This document shows positions 12,069 to 24,228 of a stretch of DNA of 64,000 nucleotides, one piece after another. The notes beneath the pieces were generated by a model that was not told the origin of the DNA, did not search any database, and saw nothing but the letters and a program-made list of their open reading frames with translations. Source of the DNA: Ulota crispa (Eukaryota; Streptophyta; Bryopsida; Orthotrichales; Orthotrichaceae). The position numbers and the translations under genes were made by a program. The DNA is taken from NCBI GenBank assembly GCA_963920765.1, contig OY987243.1, forward strand, positions 22,563,419 through 22,627,418, read 5' to 3'. Within the stretch, counting starts at the first letter, position 1. Every line of letters begins with the position of its first letter.

Positions 12069-12964
12069 TCCCTAAGGGACCAAGTCCCCCCTTTTTTTTT
12101 AGCAATACAGCAATTTTGGGCAAGTATATGCGATTGATTTTCATATTTTAGGGTCACATTTTAATAGAGTGTGAGAACAATGTTCATCTTTCATATGCAC
12201 TAGATTTCATTACATTTGAAATTATGAGTATAAAGTTATGGTCTAACATGTTGTTTTTTTCATTTGGCGAGCAGCCCGGAGATTTTAAAAAATCACTATT
12301 TTCAAAAACAAATATTTTAAATTGGTTTGAGAGACTTATGTGAATGTGGAAAGCTTTTGAATCATTTTGTTTTGATCAATGAAATGAAACTTATGAGTTC
12401 TTGTTTGCGGGTAGTTATGGGTTCTCTACTCTAAAATAAACTTTGAAATCCTTTATTTTACTCAATTTTCAATATTTTGAAATAAAACAAAACCAGAGGA
12501 TGTATATTGTTAATTACAACATTATAACAGTTGGGGTTGTCATTTTTCATTTCCATAATTAAATTCTCAACAATTTAGTGTTTTGAATCATTCTCTACTT
12601 CTTTTTACTTACTAATTTTTTCCATATATTGTGTAATTCCAAATGATTGGAAACTTTTTTGACATGTTCTTTACTTAAGTGGAATAAAGAATTTAGAGAA
12701 GCACCACCCACATGACCATTTTTCCTTAGGAATTTCACCTTCTGAAGGGTAGCTGCCCAATTTTTCACAAGAATTTTTGAATATTTAAACCATTCTAACT
12801 TCTAGTTCACAAGATGAAAACTCTGAATTTTTTTTCACATCTTCTAAAACTATTCCTCTACAAGATCCATATATACATAAAAATGTTTTTGTTTTCAAAT
12901 TTGGTTGATGCTCTCAAAAAAACAGTTTTGGAGAGTTTTTGGTGCAAACTTTGCTTGGTCCTTA
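12069..12964 (-). mobile_element. TTAA-type element, decayed right end (~900 bp)
   Basis: Starts after TTAA at 12,065-12,068 with TCCCTAAGGGACC. Its interior is the reverse of the elements at 44,304 and 17,617, including 'gggtagctgcccaatt' and 'gagagtttttggtgcaaact'. The right terminus reads ...CTTGGTCCTTAC instead of ...CTTTAGGGGTTAA, so the end is mutated and no second TTAA remains. Confidence 0.65.
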
Positions 12965-14220
12965 CTTCCAGGCGGAGAGGGCTTCTAAGCAAAATCATGA
13001 ATGCACTCCTGGTTTGGTTTGTTCTTCTGAAGCATATTCTTGCCTTCAAACTTCACAGGCTTCTGAATTCTGAATCTAAGTTACGAGTAACTGGTATTGG
13101 CAGTTTGGTCATAATGGAAGCCCAGCATCTTACACTAAGTTACTGGGCCAAAGCTACTAGCATTGGTAAAAATGATGCCATAGCTAGGCATAATAACGGA
13201 ACAGAGGGGACTAGGGGGTGGGACTAGGGGAGTGGGACTGCGGGCCCCTGTAAAAACAACGCAATTACTGCACAGCACTCATGAGTCATGACTGTACCCA
13301 GTTCAGTTGAAGTTGGGAAACGAGCTGGTATCTTATCACTAGAATCAGACCAGCAGACCAACGGAATTACTATTTCCCCCTTCAATTACAAGCCCCCCAC
13401 ATGATTTGAATTAAGCTTATATATGCTCCTCCTTCGGGACAATATAAGTGAGCACATCCCACTTTAATTTATTAGCTCTAACTTAGACGGCAGGGGAGGA
13501 GGATTTCCATTTAGAGAAACTATCCTGAGGAAGTTTGGGTTAAGCGTCTTACACAAAACAGCAAAAAGATGATGTTACAAGGACAAAGTTTTTCAAAGTA
13601 CAGCACACATTTAAAAATAAATAAACAATATGGTTCAACAAATGCTAATATCATGAATCTTCTCCATAAAAAATAGGAGATGTTCCTTGATTATGAAGTG
13701 GATAACCTACATTCATAATTTGACACCTTGATGTACGGCACTCAAGTGCTTGTGGGATCAAGGAGAAAAGACCCAACTCTTTTACCAAAACTTGATAAAA
13801 TTGGAAGTTTACCATTAGAAGACTGAATTTGAAAAATTTGAATCCAAATTTGGATTTAGAAACTTGGATTTGGATTTTAACCGTAAAGGAGTAAAAGTGA
13901 CCAACTCCCAAATAGGGACAGATTCTTACATATACCCTTGTTTGTAAAGAAAGCAGAGCTTTTCACCCGGATCCCACACTCTCATGTGTACAGTACATTA
14001 CTGCAGGCCTAATTTGGGAAGTGTTTTTTGAATTGTTTTCTACTGACCTGACCCTATAGAACTTGAGGGGGTCAGCACATCTTTGACTGATGCTTGAGTT
14101 CTTGTTAGGGACATGAGGTTTGGAAAGCACCTAAAAGCCCTATTCATTTTCTAAGGTTTTGGTTGTCCTGGGATAACAACAAAAATATACAAAAGAGAAT
14201 GATATCCTTCAGTTTTCATC
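12965..14220. other. Intergenic, no gene recognised
   Basis: Somewhat more balanced in base composition than its surroundings near 13,000-13,400. The longest frame, 12,814-13,227, begins inside the adjacent repeat and resembles no protein family. I see no promoter or splice pattern that would make it a gene. Confidence 0.4.
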
Positions 14221-14223
14221 TAA

Positions 14224-15148
14224 CCCCTGGCCCAAGCCTTTTTTTCAGTGAAAGTTACTGAAATTGTCACTTTTGGGGGAATGAGTAGAAAAGTAGGACT
14301 TTTTTTTGGAAACCCAACAAGAGGATCTTGTCCTAAACTATGGGAGGTACTTGTGTGAAAAAAATCAGCTCTTTCTAAATGTAGAAGAGTGAGATATTGA
14401 CATCTAAAGTGAAAATAAAAGCTTTTCCTTGCTGCCCAATAATTTCAGAAGCCTATGACAACTCCTATATCAAAAAATTGCTCTATGCAAAGTTGTGGTT
14501 TTTTTTTCCATGTAGAAGACCAAGTTAGATAAGTGTGGGAGAATTTTCAAATGAATTGGAGGTGTGAATCATACTTTGTAAAATCTTACAATGCCAGAAG
14601 GTCATGAAAATTTGCATATACACTAAACAAAATTAGAGAATGTATGTAAAATTCAAAAATTTGAGTTATTGTGACCCAAATGGTGAAAACCAAGGAATCT
14701 TAGTCTACTACAACTTGGAAAAGAAAATAAATCAAAAAACAAATACACAAAGAGCTAAAATATGTAAAGCACCAAATTTTGCAAGGGGCAAAAGGAATGG
14801 AGGTTTGGGAGTCCCATACATACGAGCAAAATAAAACTTCTCATAACTTTCATCTCATCAATCAAAATTGAATGATTAAAAGCTTCCCAAGTTTGGAAAA
14901 GTCTAAAGAGCTAGTTTCAAATTTTTTTTGAATTTTTTTTGAAGTGCCTCATTCTCCCTTGTTTTTCAATTATTCATGCATAACTTCTTCAATATTTTTC
15001 AAAATGAAGATTTTTTTTGATGTCCACGCAGATCTTTGAATTCCTCATCTTCTATAAAAAATTCAGAAAATCGCACAAAGTAGTTTAGTTGTAAGTACAT
15101 GCCGGAAATCCCACTTGGCTCCCAAGGGACCACTTGGGCCTTTGGGGG
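14224..15148 (+). mobile_element. TTAA-type element (925 bp)
   Basis: The left end CCCCTGGCCCAAGCC follows CTAA (a mutated TTAA), and the right end GGGCCTTTGGGGG is followed by TTAA at 15,149-15,152. The right half matches the right half of the element at 19,119 ('cttcttcaatatttttcaaaatgaag', 'cgcagatctttgaattcctca'). The left half differs from it. Confidence 0.7.
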
Positions 15149-15297
15149 TTAAAAGTTGATATATTTCTCATAGAAATCAATGACGACAACATTTCCCGAG
15201 AAGAATCTACATTTCTCAGTGTGGTTTGGACGTTGGCTTCTTCTTGTATTTTTCCTCACTTCTCACGCAAGAGCAAGAGCCTCGTGCTTGCACTTAA

Positions 15298-16217
15298 CCC
15301 CTAAAGGACCATGGCCTTTATTTTGTCAAAAGACACTCAAAACTATCACCTCTATGGCAAAGAGTAAAAAAGTTTGAAAATCAAGCATTTTGCATATTCG
15401 ACCGTAGGATCTTGTGCTAGACTATTATAAAAATGTGTCATACAAAACTCAAGAACTTTGACCGCACAGATTCGAAGATATTTGCATTTAAAAAGTAAAA
15501 AACAGCTTATTTTGCACCTTGCATGACTAGATTATTTAACTTTGAACTTTTATAACTTAAAATTTTTGCACCACAGAGTTTGGAATTCTGTTTTTGCATG
15601 GTGGGAAGTTGAGTTGGGAATCTTGGAATTTTTTTTCAAAAAAGAATACATAATTTTCATTCTTTAAAAAAACATTAGGTAGAGGAAGGTATGACATTGA
15701 TCAAAAACTTAAATTGCTAATAACCCTGCAATGGAATTGAAAAGCAACAATCCCAATGGCGAGATTGTTCTAGAAAGCAAACTTCACCCTCTCCAACAAT
15801 TTTTTTTGAAAAAATGTTAAATCTGCATTCAAAAGTGAAGTTTATAAGTTATTTTTTCAAGAAGATGCTTGAGTTGCCTGAAAAACAAGATTGTTCATAA
15901 CTTTCTCATAACTAGTCCAAATGGAATGAATCAAAGCTCCAGAAGTAGATAAAGATATAATCTATAAGAAAAAAATTAAATTTTTTTTTCAAGTTTTTAT
16001 AAGAATTTCTTTAGCTGCCCCTAGTCCTCAAATTTGTGCTTATTTGAGCATAACTTTTGCTCCTTGGCATCAATTGGAATAAAAATTATACTCCCCAAAA
16101 GCTAATGTGTTTTTCCATCTTCAAAAAAACATTCAAAAAACCAAGACAAAAATAGAGGCCGTAGGTACCTGCCCAAATTCCCATTTGTCCCCCGAAGGGA
16201 CAATGGTCCATTAGGGG
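15298..16217 (+). mobile_element. TTAA-flanked element (920 bp), type CCCCTAAAGGACC
   Basis: Bounded by TTAA at 15,294-15,297 and 16,218-16,221. Left end CCCCTAAAGGACCATGG; right end GGACAATGGTCCATTAGGGG. The left half is shared with 19,119 ('ttttgtcaaaagacactcaaaac'); the right half is shared, in reverse, with 6,113. It lies only about 150 bp from the preceding element. Confidence 0.85.
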
Positions 16218-16361
16218 TTAAGGTAGGAGCACCCATAAGCGTCAGTTTAAGGGTTTTGAACATGTTGAGTCTTAATAAACAACTAGCCAATTATAGGATC
16301 CTATTAGGAACAGAAAAACAATGAGTTTGCACTTTTGAATGTATTATTTGGATATTGTGAG

Positions 16362-16406
16362 AATAAATTGTGAATTTTTAAAGAATAAATTGTGAATTTT
16401 TAAAGA
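16362..16406 (+). repeat. 20-bp tandem duplication
   Basis: The unit 'aataaattgtgaatttttaa' is present twice in succession. Local slippage product; no function inferred. Confidence 0.7.
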
Positions 16407-16714
16407 GCAAATTGCCATTGCACCCATAACCAACACTAAGATTTCATGTTCACATGTTGTACATTCTTGTCATTACATCTATTCATTTCCACAGATTTTC
16501 CAAGATTTCAAAGGTGACGATTATGGGGACACTAACGCGTATGGGTGTTCCTACCTTATTTGCACCTCATTTTGTGCTTAAAAAAGCCTTTTTGATTTCT
16601 TCTGAGAAAACGCAATCCTACGTGATACAAACTCCATTTGCTCTTGCAAAAACATTCGAAGAAGTTTTTGCTTTCCTCAAAGTAGGTTTAAAATCTCTAA
16701 TGTTCATGGAAATG

Positions 16715-17125
16715 ATAGGGTTAGTCACCTCTTCTTCACCCCATTCTCAATCTTCAGAAAATGGGGTTAGGGCAATCCCCCTTGGATTTTTGGAGACCCC
16801 CATTCTTTGAAGATTGAGAAATTTTTCTCTTCACATCTGGGGTGAAAAAATCTTTGCACACAAATTTTTTATTGTGCTTATCTTGTTTTCACCCTACCCT
16901 AGTGGTTTTGATTTACCACCGCTTTTTTGTATTTTTACTTGTCGCTTTTCAATCTACAGAAATTATTCTTCTTATTTTCATCATTCTTCAGTCTTCATTC
17001 TTCACCACCCACAAAAGGGGAGTCACACCTTCTTCAATGGAAAAGTGCTCCCATTGACTCCTATTTTTACTCATAAATTTCTCATTCTTCATAAGTTCTC
17101 TCAGAAGGTGTGACTACTAGCCCTA
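16715..17125. mobile_element. MITE with TAGGGTTAGTCACC termini (~410 bp)
   Basis: The left end TAGGGTTAGTCACCT pairs with the right end AGGTGTGACTACTAGCCCTA. A related terminus, 'taggggtagtcacgg', occurs at 39,327. Short frames inside are incidental. Confidence 0.55.
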
Positions 17126-17296
17126 TTAATTTCATTTTTTGTTTTTATCATTACCTGCCAGTGACATGGGTTGTAGGTTGAATTTTTTGCAACCCACCTT
17201 GAATTTTAGTAGTGGGCAGGTTGCAATATTTTCTCATTTAGTTTAGTATTTTGTTTACAAGTTTTTTATTGCCTAAGAACTTTTAGCTACTTGCAT

Positions 17297-17347
17297 GGCA
17301 GCTTATTAGGTTATAAATGGCAACTTATTAGGTTGTAAATGGCAACT
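17297..17347 (+). repeat. 23-bp tandem repeat
   Basis: The unit 'ggcaacttattaggttgtaaat' is repeated about 2.3 times with minor differences. Confidence 0.7.
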
Positions 17348-17616
17348 TTTAAGTTTAGTTCATATATCCTTCATTTATGTGAATTGGTGACGTCTAACAA
17401 CAATCTTCAGTAGTTTTTTTATTTTGTTAGTTATAATGCTAAACTTGGACATTTGCAAAATGTACACTAACAATTTTGTCAAGTAGCCTATAAAAGACTA
17501 TTTAATACATTTGTACAAGTGCCAAACTTTGCCATGACACAGTAATTTGAAGTAGTTGTTTGAGGGAGGGCAGGAGGGAAATCAAATATGATTGATGGCT
17601 ACTCAAGTTATCTTAA

Positions 17617-18535
17617 TCCCTAAAGCACTAAGCTCAAATTTTCACCAAAACGTCTCCAAAACTGCCATTTCTAGTACAAGTACCAAATTTTAATTTTAAT
17701 TTTTTTTGACAAATGTAGTTGTAAGATCTTGTACTACATTAGCATTAAAAGATGTGAATTTTTTTAAGGAGTTTTCACCATGTAGATTGTTAGATATTTG
17801 AGTTTGAATTGACAAAAAGCCATATTTTGTCTTTGCAAAAATCCAGGCAAATGCAATTCACAAGGTCATATTTGTATGAAAAAACCTCCAAAATGATTGT
17901 ACTTTTTTGGATTTTTTCTTCAAAGCAAGTTGGGTGCACATTTGAAAATTTTAAAATCATTTGGAATTGTAAACACATGGAAAAACAATAGCAAGTAAAA
18001 AGAAGTAGAGAATCATTCAAACCACTAAATTGTTAAGAACTTAATTATGGAAATGAAAGATTCCAATCCCAATGGTTATAATGTTGTGATAAACAATCTT
18101 CATCTTTTGGTTTTTTTTCTCTAAAATATTGAAAACTGAGTATATCAATGGACTTCAAAGTTTACTTTAGAATAGAGAATTCATAACCGCCCGCAAACAA
18201 AAACTCCTCATAACTTTCATCTCATTGATCAAAATGGAACGATTTAAAGCTTCCCAAAGTATACATAAATCTAAAGAACCAATTTCAAAAAACAAAATTC
18301 AAAAAATGTAATTTTTAAAGAAGTTTTCTGGCTTCCAGTTGAGCAAAGAAAACCACATATCATGCAATAACTTTTGAACCATGAAGTTAGAAGTTATGAA
18401 AATTGTTGGGCCTTAAAGCTACTCCTTGGACACATTATGTGTGAAAATTCGAAAGAAAGAAAATGAAAACCCCATTGGTAGTGAGCTGCTCAAAATTGCT
18501 ATATTGCCAAAAAAGGGTCTTTGAGGCTTTAGGGG
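17617..18535 (+). mobile_element. TTAA-flanked element (919 bp), type TCCCTAAAGCAC
   Basis: Bounded by TTAA at 17,613-17,616 and 18,536-18,539. The left part matches 44,304 ('ttttcaccaaaa.gtctccaaaa'). The central module 'ctcataactttcatctcatt' is shared with 14,224, 19,119, 44,304 and the palindrome at 50.3 kb. Non-coding. Confidence 0.8.
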
Positions 18536-18748
18536 TTAATCTAAGGTCCCATCAGCAATAAGGCAGCACATCAAATTACACCTCAGTTCAAAGGTGGTTT
18601 TAAATCTTGAGACTTTGACTACTTTTTGAATTTTTTCTCTTTGTTTTTACTTTATTTTAGCGCAATCAAATTTGAGATTAAAATTTTGCTAAATTTGGCC
18701 AAATTTATTATTGATGGTGACTACCCCTGTTGCTTCACGGGGCAGATT

Positions 18749-18890
18749 GCCTACACTGAATATTGCATTTAGGTTGCCTTACACTGATTTTTATGAAAGA
18801 TACTGTAGCAGCAATAATTATTTATACAGTGTGAAATGTCGAAAAAATAGTGTGGGGCAACCTAAACGCAATATTCAATGTAGTTATTCC
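18749..18890. repeat. Hairpin-forming inverted repeat
   Basis: 'cactgaatattgcatttagg' with its following bases is inverted at 18,850-18,890 ('cctaaacgcaatattcaatg'). The arms are about 38 bases and the loop about 65-85 bases. It may be a MITE remnant or the fold of a small-RNA precursor; the sequence alone does not decide. Confidence 0.5.
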
Positions 18891-19118
18891 CACAAGTAAA
18901 GTGCAAACGGCCCTCTACCCTGTTCAGAATAATTATTGTGGAGGCACATTAATTCCCTATAAGAGATTGTTTTTTACAAGCTCAGAATCTTGGGGGAGGT
19001 GAAGATCGTCCAAAAGTATTTGAACGCGCAGGGTAACTTAAGGTAGGAGGCTCATAAACCGTCTAGGCTCTAAACCAACCACTCTCTAAAATGTACTCAA
19101 TATGTACATGCTGTTTAA

Positions 19119-20037
19119 CCCCTAAAGGATCATGGCTTTTATTTTGTCAAAAGACACTCAAAACTGCCACTTCTATGGCAAAGAGTAAATTTTTTTGAAG
19201 ATTGGTCTTTTTGCATATCTAACCATAGGATCTTGAACTAGACTTGTATACGAATGTGTTATTCAAAATTTAAAAACTTGGACTGCACAGATTGCAAGAT
19301 ATTTGCGTTCAAAGTGTAAAAAACAAGCTCTTTTGCACCTTGCACAATTAGATTATTTGACTTTGAACTTTTTTAACTTAAAATTTTTGCACCATGGAGT
19401 TTTGAGGTCTATTTTTTATAGTGGGGAATTGAGTTGAGAATCTTTGGAAAAAAACCAAAACAAAAAATACATAATTTTCATTCTCAAAAAAAACATTAAA
19501 TAGAAGAAGGTTTGAGATTGAACAAAATCTTACATTATTGATAACCTTGCAATGGAATTGAATCACAATAATCCCAATGGTGAGATTGTTCTAGCAAGCA
19601 ATCTTCAACCTTTCCAATAGTTTTTTTGCAAAAATGTTAAATTTGCATTCAAAAATGAAGTTTATAAGTTATTTTTTCAGAGCAAACCCACACCTATCCG
19701 CAAACTAAAACTTCTCATAACTTTCATCTCATCTATTAGAATTCAATGATTCAAAGCTCCCCATGTCTATATAGGTCTAAAGAATCTGTTTCAAATTTTT
19801 ATTTAAAAAAATGGAATTTTTAAAAAAGTTTTTGGCTGCCCGATCTCGCCTGTTTTTAGAAATTCATTTTTAACTTCTTCAATAAATGTCAAAATGAAGA
19901 AAAAATTACATTCCCACGTAGATCTTTGAATTCCTCACCTTCAATAAAAGTTTCAAAAAATCACGCAAATTAGTTTAACCATAGGTACATGCCCAAAATC
20001 CAATTATCCCCCGAGGGGACAATTGGTCCTTTAGGGG
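19119..20037 (+). mobile_element. TTAA-flanked element (919 bp), mosaic
   Basis: Bounded by TTAA at 19,115-19,118 and 20,038-20,041. Left end CCCCTAAAGGATCATGG; right end GGTCCTTTAGGGG. The left half resembles 15,298, while the right half resembles 14,224 and the palindrome arm at 50.1-50.4 kb, so it looks like a recombinant of two subfamilies. Confidence 0.85.
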
Positions 20038-20041
20038 TTAA

Positions 20042-21299
20042 CATAGGTTTCTTAAATATACAGCTAGTGTACATTTGAGGAGGTGGGCAGTTTTAGAGTC
20101 CTATGCCACTTCAACTTCAAAATTTCATAACTAATTCCACAAAGCTCCAAAAATTATGAATTTTTTGGGTCACAAGTAAATTCTTCTTGTCTTTTAAGGA
20201 AAATTCATTAAAAAATATTTCAAGAAGTTCTACCTCCCCAAAATTTGATTTCAGCCCTTAAATGGTTGGTTTAAGAGCCTCCTACCTTACCACTGCCCAG
20301 CCCCCAATGCACAATAGTAAGAACATCTCTTGTAGCACGTTAAAGCAACCCTGTGTATTCAACCTATAATAGCTTTTGCGATTCGAGTGTCCAATAGCAT
20401 TGTACTTGTTGATGTGCAAGAGTTGGGTGTTCAGGTTCAACCACTTTCGCATCAAGTTTGAGCTTTCTCCAAGCCCCTTCACAGTCCCTACCAAGCACTA
20501 TTCACACTGTTCATGCTCCAATGCCAAACATACCCTTACAATTTGTTGTAACGAAAGTGCAAGTTCTCAGACCTTGCGAACTACAGGGGAACTTCACACC
20601 CACACCCTATTACTTGCTGCTCCCATCCCCTCCAAACCTAATTTCCAAGCGTTTCTTTAAACGTGCTATATGAGATGCTGTAAGTGCAGCAAGGGTGTCA
20701 AAATAACTAAGCTTAAGTTACCTTCCCAGCCAGCCGTGATGAAGAAGACCAGGGAATTACTTACCTTTAACTTACCCCGGCCCTGGCAGCGCCCACAAAC
20801 CTCAGACTTGGAAGTCTTGTGATAAGAGAGTGGCTATTAGGTTCTTTGAAGGGTCTGATTGCACTAGCAACCTTCATTGCTAAGGTATGAAAGTATTTGC
20901 GACCTCAATTTCTTTTTAGTGTAGTAAATGGCTACTGTAATTTTTCAGCATTAGGGTTTTTTCTCTCGTTTGCATTGTAAGTATTTAGACTATCATCTCC
21001 TTCTAAGTATAAAACATATAATCTGACATTTCTGCATTGGAATAAAGTAAGAGTATATGGTTGAAAGGATAGGAACAATATTTCAAAGATTTTTTATTTA
21101 TTCTAAACTATAGGTCATCATATTAGAGAGGTGTCCAACATAGAATGTAGTTATAAAAAAAGTTCGCCAAAATTTTCAGATATTTTGTGATGATCACATT
21201 CTTGAGAAGAAAAATTCAAGCCAAAGCACATTTGATCATTGCAAAAATACTACCCTTTATGTTATATCCATGATAGAAGCATCATGCACTACAATGGAT
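20042..21299. other. Intergenic, no gene recognised
   Basis: Short frames at 20,282-20,673 are more GC-balanced than the neighbourhood, but they overlap on both strands and match no family. No repeat ends identified. Confidence 0.4.
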
Positions 21300-21530
21300 A
21301 AAATTGAAATTTTATACAACAAAGACACTTCAAATTGAAAAATAAGACACTTCAAATTGAAAAATAAGACACTTCAAATTGAAAAATAAGAACAAAATTA
21401 AATAGTAACTATATACAACAAAAAAAAATTGATTACATTCAACAATTTCTTGGGGGAATTGAACCCCACTCCATAGGAGCTTGCCCAACGCAACAAGGGA
21501 TTCCACCACCCCCACCTAATAGCTTCTCTC
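21300..21530 (-). mobile_element. Possible tRNA-derived SINE
   Basis: On the minus strand the sequence carries GGTTCAATTCC (plus-strand 21,455-21,465), a good match to the RNA polymerase III B box. It sits inside a tRNA-like T arm, GTGGGGTTCAATTCCCCC, and 40-50 bases upstream is a poorer A-box-like stretch. A T-rich tail and a 22-bp tandem repeat follow. I cannot fold a complete tRNA, so this is a tentative SINE call. Confidence 0.35.
21324..21391 (+). repeat. 22-bp tandem repeat, three copies
   Basis: Unit 'gacacttcaaattgaaaaataa' without change in three successive copies. It lies at the 3' end of the tentative minus-strand SINE. Confidence 0.85.
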
Positions 21531-22589
21531 TCTTCTCAATGGCAAAACAAACTTTGCACTGGAACTACATGATGCCTCCATTGGAACCGATCATTGCCTT
21601 TGTCCACACAAAGCTTTGCTATCCACAAGTCTTGGAAATGACAATTAAGACTGGAAGTTATATTCCTCTTTAATGCTAACACATGCATTTTAGGAATACA
21701 AATTGAATGCAGCATTTCCACATCATGCTCTATAATATTGGCAGGGGTGGACAACTTTCAAACTATCATGGCAACAACCTAAAGATTGAAGACATGGTAT
21801 TGCACAAATCAACACGAATAATCCCCAAAACAATGTAACGTCCCTTCGTCTAAACAAACCCGCAAGTGTCATACAAAAAATTGCAAAGTGTGAATTGCAT
21901 CTACAAAGGCCTTGCCTCCCCTAAAACCTTTAACAAATGTGCAAAAACAACACATCAAGACCGCAACTGCTGAATTGAAAGAGAGAAGGTAAGAAATCTT
22001 CTCTGAAGGCAAATTTATGCTTACAATTGCCAAACACATTGTCCAAACCTCCTCCAATCTCCACTACTCCGCCATTGCACCATTGTTACTTCAAAAGCGC
22101 CAGATCCACCAATGAATTGTCTCAACTAATTATGCAAACTAAACCCTAAACACTACCAATATACTCCGTCAACCTTACGACGCTCAAAAGGCAGTCATAC
22201 AAGGAACCCTAAACCAACTTTGCCAAGCTGCAACGCACAATTGCAGACACGCATAACCTGTACCCGAACTCCGGCAAGAGCACAAGCCCTCCAGAACGGA
22301 AGGTATACTATAATAGCAAACCCTATAAGACACACAACTAGGGCCTCATAAAGATACGAAGCAATCAAACAACAACAACAACAAGCAAATAACAGAGACT
22401 GTTGCTACACCAACACCTGCGTCAACAATGTTGTAAGAACAAGCAAATGAACGAGCAAAAGAAAACTCCTGAGCACAACACAGGCATAAGCTTATACCGA
22501 GTTCCACAAAAGCAAGAAGACGGACAACGGAGCGATTAACAAAAGGTAAGTAACTGAGGCGGAGATTCGGCAACAGGTCAGATCCTAAA

Positions 22590-24228
22590 TACAACAAATG
22601 CAACAGCAAATATGGCAGGAGAGGAGCGTTAGCGAATGCGACGAGGTTTGCGATTGCCTAAACTCAAAGAGCGGGAGAGAAAATTTCAAAGAGAAAGTCT
22701 GGAGGCGAATGTCTAGCAAGTTCCCTCCAAGAGCGGCTACAGCGACGCGGCCACTTTACTTTAGCCACTTTGGGCGGCGGTGCGAGCGGCGCCAGTGGCG
22801 CCACAACGGCAACCAATATCCGAGTCCGTCAGTCTCCGACTGTGGCGAACTGAAAATACTCGGATTTACACCTGGAAAATGCTTCTTGCGTTCGCCAGCG
22901 TTGGAACCAGGTAAGATTCTGCCGAAATTTCGTCAGAAATTTAAAGGCTGCCGAAGGACCATTTCCAGAGCCGGCCCCTGCCCGCGCTGCCCGCATCTTG
23001 TGGGGGCCGCCCGGGCAAAAATGCCGTCCTGGGGCCCTACAAAATTACTGAGGTTTAACTTATCTGGCGCACAGTCTTTGGCTCAGAGAGAGAGAGGCGG
23101 CAACAACACCCACACCAATTGCAACAAGCGCCTCGTCCGGCGACCTGCGCTGCTCGCTGCCGGTGCTTCGGCTTTTTTTTCGGGGTTTGCAGGCACACGG
23201 ATGGTCACCAGTTCACCACCACGACGACGATGAAAGAACGAGCGAGGCAGGCATGAAGGGGCCTAGTCGTCGTCGTCGTAGTAAAGCTTAGTTATTGTGC
23301 ACGGGCAGAAACACGTATAGCATCATCATCGTTCTGAGAGAGAGAGAGAGAGAGAGTGGAGTCGAGTGGAGGTGGGTTGTAGTCGTCGAGGCCTGCGCAG
23401 AATTTTTATTGATTTTTATTCTTACTTAACTTACCCCGGTTCTGCGGAAGTCTGACGAGACGATCGTCGTCACCGTCATCCGCTGGGGCTAGCCTGCCTG
23501 CCTGCCTGCTCTAAGCTTACTGTCGCTGCTTCTAAGTTACTACTGCATGAGAGCTTTGAGTTACTACGACTGCTGCTGCCTCGGTTGCTGCGACCGACGC
23601 TAGCTGGGAAGTGGAATCAGTCTGCGAGATCTTGCCCACGCCGTAGCATCATCCCAGCTCGGCCTGTGTTCGCTGGCTGACTGTGGCTTTTACTGCCAGT
23701 CACCGAGAGCGAGAGAAGGGACGAACGAGGGGCTGATTGAACGTCGAGCGACGTGAGTTCGAATATTCGAGTGACAGGGGAGGGGAAATAAGGAATATTT
23801 GAGGGAGTAAAAATTGGAGTGTTGACAATAAGCTCACTGTGGATCTTTTGTTCTTTTCCGGGGTGGTGGTGGTGGTGGGGTGTGTGTGTGTGTGTGTGCT
23901 TTTTTATTGTTATGATGAGGGGGCGAGGACTGGGGGGTGATCGTTACGGGTTTTCACCTTGAGAGTCAGCCGCTGGCGAATCAGAGTTTGGCGGTTACGG
24001 GATCTTGTGGAGGGAGGAGGGAACAGTGTTGCAGGGAATGCGCCGGAACGACGCACGGATGGTGGTTGCGATAGTGGTATGAGAGTAGAGCGTTGGGTTT
24101 GATTCGGATCACCGCCATGGGGTGGAGGGTGGACTGAGGCCTGGCCTAGCTTCGGAAGAAGGCGGTGTCGACGTTCTTGCGTGCTAAGGCGGCGCGGTTC
24201 TTGGTGGCGGACTGGGGGGCAGGGAGAG
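22590..24228 (+). promoter_or_regulatory. GC-rich 5' region of the trihelix gene
   Basis: Base composition rises sharply from about 22.6 kb and stays high up to the start codon at 24,229. The stretch includes a (GA)n tract at 23,336-23,356 and a GT-rich tract at 23,863-23,899, both common in plant core promoters and leaders. A 211-residue open frame at 22,598-23,233 has no recognisable domain and biased composition. I take the region as promoter plus untranslated leader. The transcription start cannot be read from the sequence. Confidence 0.5.

Noticed and set aside
16454..17113. Two successive frames of 118 and 99 residues
   Set aside because: The second lies inside an inverted-repeat MITE and neither resembles a known protein.
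22598..23233. 211-residue frame upstream of the trihelix gene
   Set aside because: Arg/Pro/Ser-rich translation of a GC-rich leader with no domain; more likely promoter or untranslated leader.
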